The position numbers and the translations under genes were made by a program. Shown here piece by piece: positions 10,908-23,724 of a stretch of 64,000 nucleotides of DNA (the first letter of the stretch is position 1; each line of letters opens with the position of its first letter). The notes beneath the pieces were generated by a model. It was not told where the DNA came from and searched no databases. It was given only the letters and a program-made list of their open reading frames with translations. Source of the stretch: Litomosoides sigmodontis (lineage: Eukaryota > Nematoda > Chromadorea > Rhabditida > Onchocercidae); the NCBI GenBank assembly GCA_963070105.1, contig OY718803.1, forward strand, positions 4,942,507-5,006,506, read 5' to 3'.

Positions 10908-13900
10908 ATGGTGGGTAGAAAGAAGCGGAACACCAGTACGAGAAATCGTTTTGGTGAGGTAAATGTAAGTTCTGTTGTTTCTTACAGGATGCTAGTTACT
11001 ACCAACTAGGAAATAGTTCAGCAATCTCTATCTGTACCTTCTCAATATTTTTGATGTCATATAAATATGAAAGAGATTTATAATAATTTGAAGCACTACA
11101 TGTGTTCCTGCTAAGCACCAAGTCTTTTAATTCAAGATGACATGCTTCATGAAAACTTATTCAAAAAAAGAAATTAAGTGGACACTTGGTCAAACGCGTG
11201 TTCATAAAACGCAATGTGATATAAGAAAAAGCTTGATAATACAGTACGAAATGTTATAAAACAAAAAAGAGAAGTCGAATGACACGTTTAGCACTTTTAT
11301 GTTGAATTTCGCACTTTAAAACTGTCAAATCTGTCACGTATTTTAGTGGCACTATGCATTCGTTCAAGTTGTATATCAATGTTTTTTCTGATACTCTTTG
11401 CTTTCAACACTGGGAATGTTTTTAAACATTTTTTTATCCTAATCACAACTTTTGTGCAGTAAATTTTTAATATTTATGAGAGGGTGTGATAGGGTATGCA
11501 ACAATACGGCGCCGGTGACTTTGGGCATAGCACTTATCGTGGCCAATTTTCGAATGCTAACAACATATGCCGCAATGGGAGTCTTGTGGATTCCGATCAC
11601 TCTTCTATGACAACAACCTTTCACCGTAGATCGAAGCAATACAATAATCATCTCAGTCGTAAGAATATACAGAATGCTGCCAACAATAATGTTATGGTAA
11701 TTTTTGTCGCAATCACCGTGGATGATGCGCGTATTTGAATTCAATTCAAAGGAATGCTGGTGGTTTATTCCGAATTACTTGGATAACTGTAAATGTACTT
11801 CTCAAGATAGCCTTTCACTTGTAGTTACAGGCGAATGTAAATGGAAATTGCATTGCAAGAAGTGGAAGTCGAGAAACCAGCTCAGCATCCGCCGGTAGTG
11901 TTATCTCGGGTGATCCGGATGAAGACGGCTTTTTGTCAGGATCGGGTCTAGAAATCGAATCTGATGACCTGAGGTGTATCGAGAGGCGAAGCGTGGCGTT
12001 GATGACCGAAAAAGGGTTGAGCTGCTCTGTAAGTACACAAACAGGTGAAATTTTTTCTCCATAATCTGCGCGTAAAGGTTTAGATCCGTTATGTCATTTG
12101 GACCTTTTGCAGAAGAATTTGAATGTTTGGGAATTTTCCTATAAAAGTTGGTGCAACGTTGGAAATATCCAGTGCTAGGATGAAAATCTCTGTCGCTTTT
12201 GTAATTTTATTTCACTCTTATGGTGGTCGCCGTATTATTTACATGTGGTATGCACAAATTTTATTTTAAGTTGATGATACGATTCCTGATCTATTATTAG
12301 CTATGTGCAAGATGAAGCGTTCGCAGCGCGTTGAAGCTATAGCAGAGGTGATTCAATGCCTAAATGCTTACGAGCAAAGGTTGGCAAGTAATATTTATTT
12401 ATACTGGAAAATGTCACCAACATTTGACTTAATAGACGGTGAATGGTCTGATAGTTAGCTGGGTTTTGTGTACACTAGTTTCCTGATCATTTCAATCCTT
12501 AGATAATGCGGGTTGAAGTATCGTGTCAAGTTTTATTTTAGTTTTTAAGAAAATTACACAACTGTCTTTCTACTAAGATTATCAGAGCTTTGAATTACGT
12601 GATACAGTGCGTTTATTATGTTCTATAATTGTTCTCATCGGTTGTTCAGATACAGTCTAAATAGATTAGACGAATTAATTACGGATTATTGTTTAGTTTA
12701 TTCATGATAGTCAGTTAATTACAATTTACTCCTCACTCTAGCAAAATTTGTTATGCAGTTATTTTGCACCTCCTTGTCCGAATTATAATTTTATATTTAC
12801 AGATACATAGGGTCATGCGTGGAAACTGCTGTGCGCTCAAAGTCTTTGTATCTTCGCCAGTATGAATTGCGCTACAATGATGTTTATTTTTTACAAAATT
12901 TTGTAGAATCGGCGTCATACAGTCGACTTCTTGAGCTTGCTTTCCCGATGCTGTGCCTTTTGCATTCTACGAATCGCCCAGCGGCTACCGCATGCATGCG
13001 GTACGTTTTTTACCTTTTTGAAAATTCCGCTTCTTCAATGAGCCACTTTTGTTTTTATTTTGTTGAGACAAGTATTTATATTCTTCAACCGAACTTTTAC
13101 TCATCAAATTTCATATTATTCAGGCTAATAGAGAGGCTATGTGAGGAACTTGTTTCTGAATCTGCCAACAAATCGTCTCTTGAAAAGGAAGAAATGCTGG
13201 ATTCGGTTAGATACTTTTTTTTCAAAAAACTTTACAGTTAATTACTAAATCCAAAAAAGAAAATTCCTGCATTTTTTAATTGCCATAATATTCTTTTTAG
13301 TAGATCTCACTTAACGGAGCTAGGTTATGTCTGTGTCTGAAAGCTGAGTTGAGGACCATAACTATGTCAGGCGAGGGAAATCATAGGCATATAGTTGCTA
13401 AAAGGAGATGCAGAGTGTGTGTACGCATTCAGTAATTTTATATAAGATGTAACATTGTTTATTTCAGTTGCTTATGGTGGTTTCCGCAGCGCAACATCAT
13501 GCAGCTTTTTCTGTAGAGCATAAAATCAAGCTTGAAAATATTCGAACATATGTGGAAACACTATCCCCGCAACCGGCTACGATTGAGGAACAGGTGGTAC
13601 GCGGCTTAATACCATGATTATCTTTAAATTAGCACTTAATAATGAATGCCTGAATTTTGCGTTAATAAATAGTCTAATCTTGTTGGTGATAACAAAACTT
13701 GCGTAACTCACGTAACCTTTAGTTAATATAGTTGGTTTTTTCTTCTCTTTTTTACAAACTTTAAATATATATGTGTCTAAAATGTTTTATCATCGAATTC
13801 CATCATATTATGCACCATATCTCATATTTATATCTGTTTGTAGAGTTGCGAGGCTTCTACATCCGAAAATGACGATGTACCGGTTGTGATATCTCGTTTG

Positions 13901-15862
13901 GACGCTGAAGTTACAAATGATGATTCTTCTCCCAATATATTTTCAATATTGGTACAGTTTCCTAAGAGTTTATTTGAAAATCAGTACGTTTTGAGTGTTC
14001 ATAAATGCGGATAGGCTAGTTACAGGTATAAAATAATACTTTTTTTCTTGTGCTTAACAAGTCGTTTGCAGAGTACTAATTCTGAAGAAACAATTAATTT
14101 AATGCAGTTATTTTTTTAACCGTAACTTCCTTCTAAATGTAATTGTATGCTTCCTTTCAGATTGAGTGGAGCGATATGAAAACATCTTATATTGTTAGGA
14201 CGGCCGATCAAATCGCTGATTTGCACAATCGTCTGCTGGATAGTTTCCCGAGTGAAGCAGGAGCTCAAACAGGGAATCCTCGCGTTCTGCCGTATCTTAA
14301 TCGTTCACAGCCCAGTTCTATTTTGGGCTACATTCGGTAACATTGACTTCTTTCACGTCAGTGCGAAATCTGTGCGAACTTAAAATGTATATAGCTTTAT
14401 AAATATAATGGGGAACTAGTCCAGTGGAAAATTTTTTTTAGAATACTATGAAGTTTGTCATAGTGTTTGATGTTCATTATTAAGGTACACCCTCATGCGA
14501 CGATTAGCCATACTGTTATGCTCACTGTAAATATTCAAATAAAATAATCGATTCAAAATTTATTGCAGTGCACTGCCAGACCTCCCAGCTCGTGTCCTGG
14601 TTTGCCCAATAGTGCGTGATTTCTTTTATCCATCTCGGTTGGAAAGCTCTTCACTTTTTTCGGCTCCTCAGTCATTGATATCGCGTTCTTTGCCTTCCCT
14701 TGCTGATTTGAAAGTAAGATCAATATTTTTTCTTCTTTATAACCATTTTAAGAGGGATATGATATCGTCATTTAATTCTATCACAAAAAACAAGAGAGCT
14801 GTAGAATAACGCTTGAATGCGCCCAACTGAAGGGTTTTAGCAAGTCATACTATTCTTTGTACTAGATGAGATGAAGAAGAGTTAACTTTTTTTGTAAATC
14901 TTTGTAATAGTGCAGGCGAAGTTTAGCATTTCTTTGTATTTTTTGTACGAAATTTTGTTGCACTTACATAGGAGTCTAACCATTTTTGCTTTATATTGTG
15001 TTTTCAGTTGTGATTTAAAAATTTTTCCTGTTTTCAGAAACCATCAACAAACAGTAACTCTCCTTCACTGTCCAACCCACCCTTAACGGAAACACCTGTG
15101 TGTGATCCATCATTATCTGTCACATTTCTACCCGTAACAACTGTTTGTTCTGCTGGTATGATGAGTTGCACTAGTGTAGCCTGTCCACCATTTTCAATGA
15201 CAAACGTACCTCCGCCATCCCGCGGTCCACTTTTGTCGCTGGGGAGGTCGGTGTCCCTGTTAGCTCCTACTGCTAATGTTCCAGCTTATCCGTCTGTGCT
15301 TTCACTACCTCCAAATCCCAATGGGTTGTCATGTTGCAATTGTGCTGGTCGTCATCCGTTTGCATATTGTACTCAGCCAACGATGTTGCAAATTATCGCA
15401 AGTGGTAAGTTTTTAGAAATGCTAATGAAATAAAATGTTTTAAGTAATCTGAAAAATGTGAGGCTTTAGAATAAAGTAACTGTAATCTGGAAGTCCTTGC
15501 TTTTTTTTGCATTTGGTTCCTTTCGAGAAGTAGAAGTGGTAAGATTGTTGATCATAATAAAGAGAAGTGTAGATCACTACTGCGTCACGAACTGTCTTTT
15601 TCGCATACTGTTCCAAATATGCATATTTGTTATCGTTGTCTATGTTACATAGCTTTTGCACTAAATTCAAAAGCAGTTCTAGTGAAGTTCTAAGTGGAAC
15701 GAAATTACAGGTGAGTACAGGATTGATTATAACAATATGCTGAGTACGAGTTCCACTACTCTGCCATCCGAGATGACGGGAAGTGTTTCATCAATTAATA
15801 ACTCCATTACACCACCATCGGCAAATTTTTCCACACCACCACCAGCTCCAAATTCGTACTGA
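10908..15862 (+). CDS. PX-domain and zinc-knuckle protein, ZCCHC2/ZCCHC14-like
   Basis: Exons: 10908-10964, 11493-11696, 11831-12044, 12271-12379, 12803-13000, 13124-13205, 13468-13593, 13844-13951, 14161-14336, 14569-14713, 15038-15404 and 15711-15862. They sum to 1938 nt, 645 aa. The start lies behind a TTACAG acceptor. In order: a Ser/Asn/Gly-rich acidic N-terminus; a helical segment starting YIGSCVETAVRSKSLYLRQ; a block with QHHAAFSVEHK like the ZCCHC14 'HPAFSFEQK' region; a PX-like domain (IEWSDMKTSYIVRTADQ to LPARVLVCPIVRDFF); a Ser/Pro-rich linker; and a C-terminal zinc knuckle CCNCAGRHPFAYCTQPTM followed by YRIDY, as in ZCCHC14. The knuckle spacing is C-x2-C-x3-H-x4-C, one residue short of the usual C-x2-C-x4-H-x4-C. 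I see no SAM domain, so ZCCHC2 may be the better match. The family is thought to bind RNA and regulate mRNA. The exact function here is inferred. Confidence 0.75.
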
Positions 15863-17182
15863 TGAGCGATGCATGGAACTGATGTTGTTGCGAAACTATG
15901 GAAATTTGTTTTACTTATCAGGGTGTGCCTTTTACTTTATTTTCAACTGCAACAATTTCTGTGATTGCTTCCGATGTCCTACAGTCAGTTGGTAATTATT
16001 TTATGTTGTTTGCGGTGGCTAAAATCAATTTTACAAAGAATTTCATTTGTTATCAATTTATTCGTCCACCTGATTTTTCAAAGTCTTCTTTTATTAACTG
16101 TTAATTCAAGGTGGACTAATTCTTTACGGTTCATAAGGTCATTGCGTTCCTTCTAGCTAGAACGCTATCGAACTCTTTTAAATCATGTGTGTATTAAGTA
16201 TAAAAATGCTGACCTTTTTTTGATCATCTTGGGCATATGAAAGGGTGAAGCAATTTGCTATCGTTATACTTTTTAGTTAGAGTCTTGCTGCCATATCTCT
16301 AATCATACGTGAAATCAAATGTAATTTTGTCAAAATTAGGCATATGAAGGCATTAAGATGCACGAGAGGCGTCTGCCACGCAGCTTTCTCAACATGACCA
16401 TTGCTCACTGATTTATGGGCAGAGTGTTCTAATTTTTAAAATTTTTCACTATTTCAATTAGGAGATGATTTTCTTTTGCGCTGATTGTTTCTTGTTTTTG
16501 TGTGTGAAGCTGAGAACAATAAGTGGTTGAACAGCGTCCGTACATAAGTAAGCATTGTTGATATTTTCATCTGTTCGTCAAAACCTCGCAATCTTTGTCT
16601 TTTCGCCATTCGAAAAGCATTACGACATGAAAAGAACCAAGTACTCTTTAGTTTCATAATACAGAAATTTTATTTGCCATATTGGGAAAAATTGATAAAT
16701 AAAAACGCCAACAATCTTCATTTAATTTTGTTTGATGTCGTGCTAAGTCTTTTCGAGTGGCTTATATTACGGCCGGACTTCTTTCATGAGATACCATAAA
16801 ATTCTCTTCATCAGGTTTCGATTTTCTTCCGACTTTTAATTTCATAACAATATTTCCTCTATTAAAAAATCATTTTAGAATCATTTCAGGAATCCGTGTG
16901 TTCCATTATTTTCATGTAATTTTTTAGGTGTGGCAATCATGAATTTTTCTGGCTTTCATTTGTGACAGTCACAATGTGCATGATCCTCTTCAACATAGTT
17001 TTTCACTTTAATTAAAATATGACTAGGTTATCGGTCACAAGGATAGCAATGATAAAGAAAAAATATAAACATGTAATAAAAAAATTGCCGATTAAATGCG
17101 TAAGTCATAAAATAATGTATTGATGCATTGGTAGATTTAATCTGATCGTATACAGTTAAAACCTAAAACCTACTCAATTTAT

Positions 17183-17240
17183 GGGGGGGGGGGGGCGGGG
17201 AGGGGGAAAGGGGGCGGAGGGAGAGGGAGAAGAGAAGAGG
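17183..17240 (+). repeat. Poly-G / GGGA-rich tract
   Basis: A 13-base G run is followed by several further G3-G5 runs in an otherwise AT-rich intergenic stretch. It is a low-complexity tract, possibly able to form a G-quadruplex on the plus strand. Confidence 0.85.
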
Positions 17241-18770
17241 TTTAACCTTCCTGTGCTTGTTTTAAGTCTCGGTAAGCATTATAAATATAGATTCGTTTTA
17301 TTCAAGTGTTCGTACTTCATAGTACAACATATTTTTGTCACTCTACTTTTGATTTTACTGTTTTAGTTGACCTTTATGGTGTTTTCCATTAATTCCGGTG
17401 TACGATTAGATTAAAATATGAAATTTGAGAGCAACGAAATACTTGTTAGAGTTTGTTTACCAATATCCACAGAAATTTTAATTTTATGAAGATTTATTAT
17501 AACTGGAAAATCTGTAACAGCTTCATGTATTAGCTGACATCCAATTCGAAAAATGCATGCGTAACCTTACCCTATCGGGTGCGACAATGGTGTTATAATA
17601 AATGGTGAACTTTCACTACGGTATTCGGCACATTCCTGCCGATTCGATTATATTTTGTAATTTCCAATGACTTCAAGTTATGTCTAATTCAGTATTTTCT
17701 TCTGCCGATCACATTATTTTTGTAAATCTTTGTCCTTAAATTATTTTTATAATTCTGTTTTTCGACTTCTAAAAGCTTTGGTATTTGTGCGTGTATGGGT
17801 GCGTACATGCATCCACATTTCTTGTGATTTTTGAATGATGCTTTTAGCCAGAAATGAAAATATGGAATCTTTTTGTTCTACTTATACAGAGGCTTCTCCA
17901 TCATGAAATTAATGTTTTGGAATTATTTGAGTTTACAATGTTTTTGGTAACTGATAATTCACAGCGGTTCATATAAATTTGAAAAAGCACTGGTACGGAT
18001 AAGTAGTTTGTAGTTGACGATTACATTGGTACAACATAAACTGTAATATATACTAAGGGTATCAATTTGATCTGATATCCTAAATTTAGTTAGGTAATGA
18101 AGAAATGTGAGAATCCTAAATTTTGAAATAACAATTTATATTCAGCATTACTTCCTATTTATGAAATAATTCGAAAAAACCTTAATAATACTTAAGTGCC
18201 AGAATACTGACTGCTACATTCGGATATCAAAAAATTTGGTCGGACAAATCAGAAAAATATTGAGCAAAAAAAATAGCTTCATTTAAATTCCAAAATACAA
18301 AAAATCATTCTACTAAACGGTTTACTGCAGTTAAATTAATGAGATCTGATGTAATGACATCTGATACTCTTTACTAATGCCAATGTTGTTCTCTTCGTTG
18401 TTGTGATTTAATGTTCGCACAGGAAACTCCTGTTCGTTCTTTAATTTCTTCTAACAAGTATTTTAGCTGCTTATCAAGAAAGTAGCTAAGTCTTTATTCA
18501 AAAAAAAAATGTAAAGCTTCCATAGTTCCCTTTCTGAAATCTAATTTCTTTTCTCAAAGATTGTAGTAGTTGCTAAGATGAAAAATACTTACTCTACATA
18601 AGCGCCTTTCACAATGTATGAGGTTATCCAATCGTCAAAGGTATGCAATATTTATCTGCAAAATTATTTACTTTAATGTTGATTTGAAAGTTTAAATTCG
18701 GAGGAATTTCAAGATTAAATTATGATTAATTTTCAATTCCGTAGTTGCTACCCAAAGTTGCTACCCAAAT

Positions 18771-18818
18771 ATACCATTCCATTACACTCAATATATAATG
18801 AGTATAATGGGATGGTAT
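18771..18818. repeat. Imperfect inverted repeat (20-bp arms, 8-base loop)
   Basis: Left arm 18771-18790 and right arm 18799-18818 are complementary at 18 of 20 positions around an AT-only loop. It is flanked on the left by two direct copies of AGTTGCTACCCA (18743-18767) and on the right by a second GGGATGGTA motif (about 18841-18850). It might be a remnant of a small inverted-repeat element. I see no transposase nearby. Confidence 0.7.
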
Positions 18819-19596
18819 ATTACAACAAGTGGTACAACAAATGGGATGGTACAACAACAAAACTGATAATTACCAACTTTTTTTTGTTGAACAAAAGTAT
18901 AGAAAGATCTTATCAACTAATGAAATGAACTGAAAGAGTTAACGATTCAAAAATTCAACATATGAGCATATGAAATTCAACATATGAAATTGGTGACATT
19001 CCAGGAATTTTAACTCAAATATTAATTGATCAGGGAAAATTTTTAATATAGATTATGCCACTAATAGTCACTGCTTATTTCTTTTTAAATACCGACCTGC
19101 CTTTCATAAATCAAATTTTTCACCCAGACGATACCGGTAATAGCGCGACCGAACCATCGAGCACTTTTCAAATGAATGCATTTTGCATTGACCAGCCATC
19201 TCAATTCATCTCCTGTCGGTAACCAAAAACATTTTTGTAGCTGCAATTCCGAAGCTGAAAACTTCTGTTAAAGAAACACTGTAGGTTAGGAAATACCCAA
19301 CACAGTAATTCGTTGAAGATTCCGCTAAAACCGTATCTCAACCTGATATTCGGAAACAGTTTAGTTCGCCAATTTAATCATCTTTTTATAAATTTAGTTG
19401 AGTGATTTCCAACTTTTCATTTAAATAGCCCGGTGATGCGATGAAGGGTCCTAATTAATAATGAGAATGGTAAGAACGTTTCCTAAGACTTCTCTTGTTC
19501 CAAAAAGAAGGAAGAAAAAGCAATAGAAACACTGTGCGAATGTCTTAAAAACTAAGAAATTTTATCTGTGAATATCTTTTTTTTCTTTTTCAGTAA

Positions 19597-20031
19597 TTAC
19601 TGATCGCTGCAAATTTCACTTTGTTTTTCGGAAGCTTTCAAGAAATCAATCAAAAATCTCAACTGAGCTTGTCTTTTTTTTCCAGACAAACGAGAAAAAA
19701 AAGAAGCTATCGATGAATGACTACAACTCGATATTTGCTTCCACTTCAACGTTGAGATGTTTTTCCTAAATGTCTTTGGCAACTGGAATTTTTCAGATAG
19801 TTTCTATTCCATAAACTGACAATCCATTTTCAATATTTACGGAACCAACTGCGAAAGGAGTTGAAAAAAAAGAGGTTTTTTGGTAGTAAAGTCCATTTTA
19901 AAAAAGATTTTTTTTTTGAAGTCCTTTGAAGTACCTATGGCAGGACAGCAAAGCAGAAGTGGACTAACCAGAATTATAAGATACATCATTTGCAGCGCGA
20001 TTATACTTTTCTGCTTGCGAATGGATGACAT
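19597..20031 (-). CDS. Candidate small secreted protein (three exons, about 104 aa)
   Basis: Predicted exons are 20031-19935, 19848-19817 and 19782-19597. Phases 1 and 0 match at both junctions, summing to 315 nt, 104 aa. The first exon reads as a signal peptide: a basic start (MSSIRKQK), then a hydrophobic stretch MMYLIILVSPLLLCCPAI at about residues 15-32. The mature part is short and basic, with KLKWKQ-like and GKKRQAQLRFLIDFLKA segments and two cysteines (SSCSHSS near the middle, EICSDQ at the end). I recognise no family. An upstream in-frame ATG at 20073 would lengthen the N-terminus. The second donor (GTTTAT) is weak. Without transcripts this remains a hypothesis. If real, it is a nematode-type small secreted protein or peptide precursor. 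Confidence 0.4.
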
Positions 20032-22015
20032 ATTCCGCTTATTCCAAATCAATACAATCCGGAAATCGCACATTTTTTTTAATTCTTCGCCGTCGTGTTG
20101 TAGATGTACGCTCGCTTATACATCGCAATCTTCCAAAGCATATTTGCGAACCGACTGTTTCAGATAGTTGCTGGATATAGGTATATATTTATACATTTGT
20201 ACTCATTCAAACTTCTAAGTTGATTGCTTAAACATCTTGTATAACACAAAGCAATTCAGGATAATCTAACTTACAAATGTGCCTGAAGCATACCAGCAGC
20301 CTCTAATGGAACACTGTTACATGAACAATCCATATGACAAGCCTCACATTTAATTGATTCGTCTAAACTGTTCAGCTAAATTGAAACAATCATCCAACCA
20401 TCGGGCTCACCAGTTTAACTTATATAAATTCCTCAGTAGACGAGAATTTTAACTGCCATGCTTCATTTATATAAAACATTCCTGGGAGCAAACTTGATCT
20501 CAAAATGTTTTAAAGGAAGACTTAAGAAAATGAAAAAAGAAAGTGATAAGCTCACATTCCCCCAGTCGATTTACTGTTGTTGCGAATACTCATTCTGCTA
20601 CAACCGCTACTTTTGTTCAAGACACGGCCATCACGGTCGCTGTGAGCCAACACAACTGCAACAGCTGCCAATAGCCTGTTACATAATGTATTAAAAAATT
20701 TTCCCTGAGTGTGCGTATTTTCAAGTCCAATTTCTTTGTTTTTATTCGGCAGCGGAACGAAGTTTTTTTCTCAGCACTATTTCTTCCTGAAACTTGTCAC
20801 TTTTCCTAAGTTATTGCCGAATTTTCCACTTTTTCAATCCTAAAACCTTTAACAGAAATCGAATTACACCGTGCTTCCCGACTGCTCAGATCGATACTAG
20901 CGTCACGTTATGCGATAACACAAATACCTTCAAAACATTCAAGCAAATCAAGCAATAGGCCGCACATATGTCAGTGTCCGGCGCTGCATTTGAAAATGAA
21001 AAATGAACCCAACTTTACAAAGCTTTTCGCATACAATGCATTATCCAACTTTTTAATAGCAAGATTTCATTTAAAATCAAAAAACGCACGGATTACAATA
21101 AAGAAACAGATTCCAACTATCAACTAGAATTGTTTCAAAAAAAGAGGAGAAAAACAACGGCAACAACGATGTGAAGGTAGCAGAAGAGATGAAAATATGG
21201 AGCACAACTGTTTAAAAACAGTTCATAAAAGTTTCAGAAACAACGTCAAGAACAGTGTTACCCGAATGTCTGCTCATTCCGTACCGTGAATCCCTCAATG
21301 ACCGTGTGACACAAAAACAGAACAACACATGGCGTAAACTTTCAGTTACATCACTAATTTCTCTCAGTGTAGGTTACATGCCCGGGACCGATGTTTTACA
21401 ATAAATCAGACTTCATCATTAAACAAAAGCGGAAATATGTCAGTAACAATGGCGACTTGGATAGCTTAAAGAATGACACCTAGCAATGCGTGTCATGTGC
21501 TAAGCGTGCGTGCTAAGTGTGTAACTAGTTCGTTTCTCAAGTTTAAGTCCATAAATCATGCTTCGCACATTCCTATTGAAGTTCAAAAAATTTGATAAAA
21601 ACTGTATGACACGTACAGTCGTGCCAACACATGGAAGTGCGTTACAGATTATTTGATGCAAGCGAGCAAACTAAAATGCTATTTTGTCAGCTGAAGTAAA
21701 TCTAAAAGTCCAAATAAGCTTATTTCTACATGCTGTATTTGCCAAAGCACCAAAAAATTTCAAAATTTGACAAAAATTAAGGTACGTACATCAAGAAATC
21801 AAATTTAAATCCTCACTCCATGTATGCCTCGATATCTATTGAAACGATAAGGACTAAAAACACTGTATTGATTTGCAAATGTTAGCGCTTAACAAATATG
21901 GTCAGTTTTAGATGAAAAAAAAATTCTGAATCGAAATCCTAGAAATTAAAAAAAATTTAAAACCAATAATTAAAGAAAAAAACAGATTAAAAGTGAACAA
22001 CAAGCACAGAAGAAC
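20032..22015. other. Intergenic, nothing recognised
   Basis: This is AT-rich sequence between two minus-strand genes. A Cys/His-containing open frame at 20458-20694 on the plus strand has no splice or similarity support. The downstream flank of the CHTOP-like gene (below 22016) is T-rich on the transcribed strand, without an obvious AATAAA. Confidence 0.4.
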
Positions 22016-23724
22016 TTATTTGAGATCAGAAACGTCAATCTGTGGATGTTTTCCTTTCTTCATGTATTCATCAAGTTCTTTATCCAATTCTTCCTTTGTT
22101 ACAACTGACCGCTTAGCACGACTGTAATTACTACTGAATAAATTGCTACCAATAAAACGACCACCTCGACCATGAAAAGGATGGTTCCTTGGTAGTACAG
22201 TATTTGAACGCCAAAGTATGCGGCTGAAACCATTTCGCGTAAAGCGTGTGTTTCTGCTCGCATATCGCAACGAACCGAAAGGACGAGGCCTAAACTTAAT
22301 ATGCATAATGCACACAAATAACATAAACAGCTGCTCCTTTGAGACAGCTTACCACAAATAAAAGCCCCCATAAAGTGCCCACTATTCTACCTAAAAAGCC
22401 ACTAGTCAAGCTATATGACATCTGAATCTCCCAAATGATCCACAACAACGTTTTTTCGATCAGTCATCCCACTTAACCATTGCACTACTACTTCTATTTG
22501 GTTAAAATTATGAATAAATGTACCTGTCGATGTTCATCTTGCGCACGAAACCATAATTAAATCTATTGCGCCAGTGCGGAAAACTTATACGATTTCGAAC
22601 TGGAATACGAGCAAAACGGGGAGTTTGGTAAATTCCTAACTTGCATTTTGGGATAATACGCACTTGTTCTACGTAATTTGCCGTCGCTTCCATATTATCT
22701 TCCTCAACTGTATCGTAATCATTCGGTAACTGGAATGATTAGCATTGAAAAAAGGAATCTCAAAAAAAAGTGTATTGAATATTTGGTAACAAAAGATTAA
22801 AGCAAAACCAAAACTTATATCACGGGTAGCACTGAAAACTTTGTAGACTTCAAATAAACCATAAAGGTAAATCTTTTTCTTCTCAATCTAAAAAGCTTGC
22901 AAAATTCTAAAAACAATGAGTTGGAATAAACGTCAGAAGCCAATTATTTGGACACAAAATTTTTGTAACGTTGCAATAACTAAAAATACCTTAAAATAAA
23001 TCTACTTCCAACATACATCTTTATCATATATGTAATAAAATTATCTAATCTGTTCGAAAATATTTCTATAGCAGTAAATAACTCACTTCAATATCGCTGA
23101 TATACAGTGGACGCCGACTTACAAGTGGTCCACGATAGCTTTGTTCGATGTTACCACCGTTGTAACTTCTTATTGGAGCAACGCCATGCCGCAATTTGGG
23201 CACAGGTACTTGGGAAAACCTGCATTATGGCAACACAATAAGTTAAAGTTACCCGGATGCTTACCACAAGAAGTTCAGTCCCTAATGTAGAAAAAAAACT
23301 ACGTGCCGAGCAGCACTAAAGCGTTTACACTGACTTCTTTTTACCCACTATAAATGAAGATGCATGAATAACTCGTATTTGGAAATCCGTATTCACGCAT
23401 CTATGGATTATTATTACAAGAATATAGCTTTAAATTAAAACCGCGAATCAAATTAAGTCATCACTTCCAGTAATATTTAGATCTGTAACAGAAGTTGTTT
23501 AAATCAAAATTGCAAAACAATTTTTTGCTTCGAAGCCAAACCATAGTCAAAAACTTTTTGTTTCACTTTTGTTTGATTCTGATGCTCAGGAAGATGAAAA
23601 TAATCCAGTGCGTTCAAGAGAAATGGTTTTGTAAACGTCACAAACAGCAAATTGACCTTTCATTTAAGGATATTTTTGAAGTTCCCATGAGAACTATTCG
23701 AGATGGCACTGCTGCTGCTTCCAT
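22016..23724 (-). CDS. CHTOP: CHTOP/FoP-like mRNA-export adaptor
   Basis: CHTOP (friend of PRMT1) is a nuclear TREX-complex adaptor that binds RNA and NXF1 and is methylated by PRMT1/5. Four exons, 23724-23657, 23219-23087, 22729-22524 and 22289-22016, join in consistent phase to 681 nt, 226 aa. The N-terminus ends VLMGTSKISLNERFSQVP, matching the CHTOP start block (KMSLNERF). The C-terminus has KEELDKELDEYMKKGK, the LDxELDxYM element of the FoP C-terminal domain, once rather than in tandem. The middle contains scattered Arg and Tyr/Phe but not the dense Gly-Arg repeats of vertebrate CHTOP. The ATG follows a CTGTCAG acceptor by about 13 bases. ALYREF shares a related C-terminal motif, but there is no RRM here, which favours CHTOP. 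Confidence 0.8.

Larger units (their letters stand above)
15863..19596. other. Intergenic, simple repeats and a hairpin
   Basis: An AATAAA at 16698-16703 could serve the preceding gene but is more than 800 bases away. A poly-G/purine tract lies at 17183-17240 and an imperfect hairpin at 18771-18818. A minus-strand open frame at 16454-16657 encodes a basic peptide (start MAKRQRLRGF), but no family or splicing supports it. Otherwise I see nothing. Confidence 0.5.

Noticed and set aside
11439..11744. Minus-strand frame of 101 residues
   Set aside because: It is antisense to exon 2 of the ZCCHC-like gene, which has consistent phases.
16454..16657. Basic minus-strand frame (MAKRQRLRGF...)
   Set aside because: No family, signal or splice context. 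Chance frame length in AT-rich DNA.
20458..20694. Cys/His-rich plus-strand frame that might look like a zinc-binding protein
   Set aside because: Cys and His spacing fits no known finger, and there is no acceptor before the start or any similarity.
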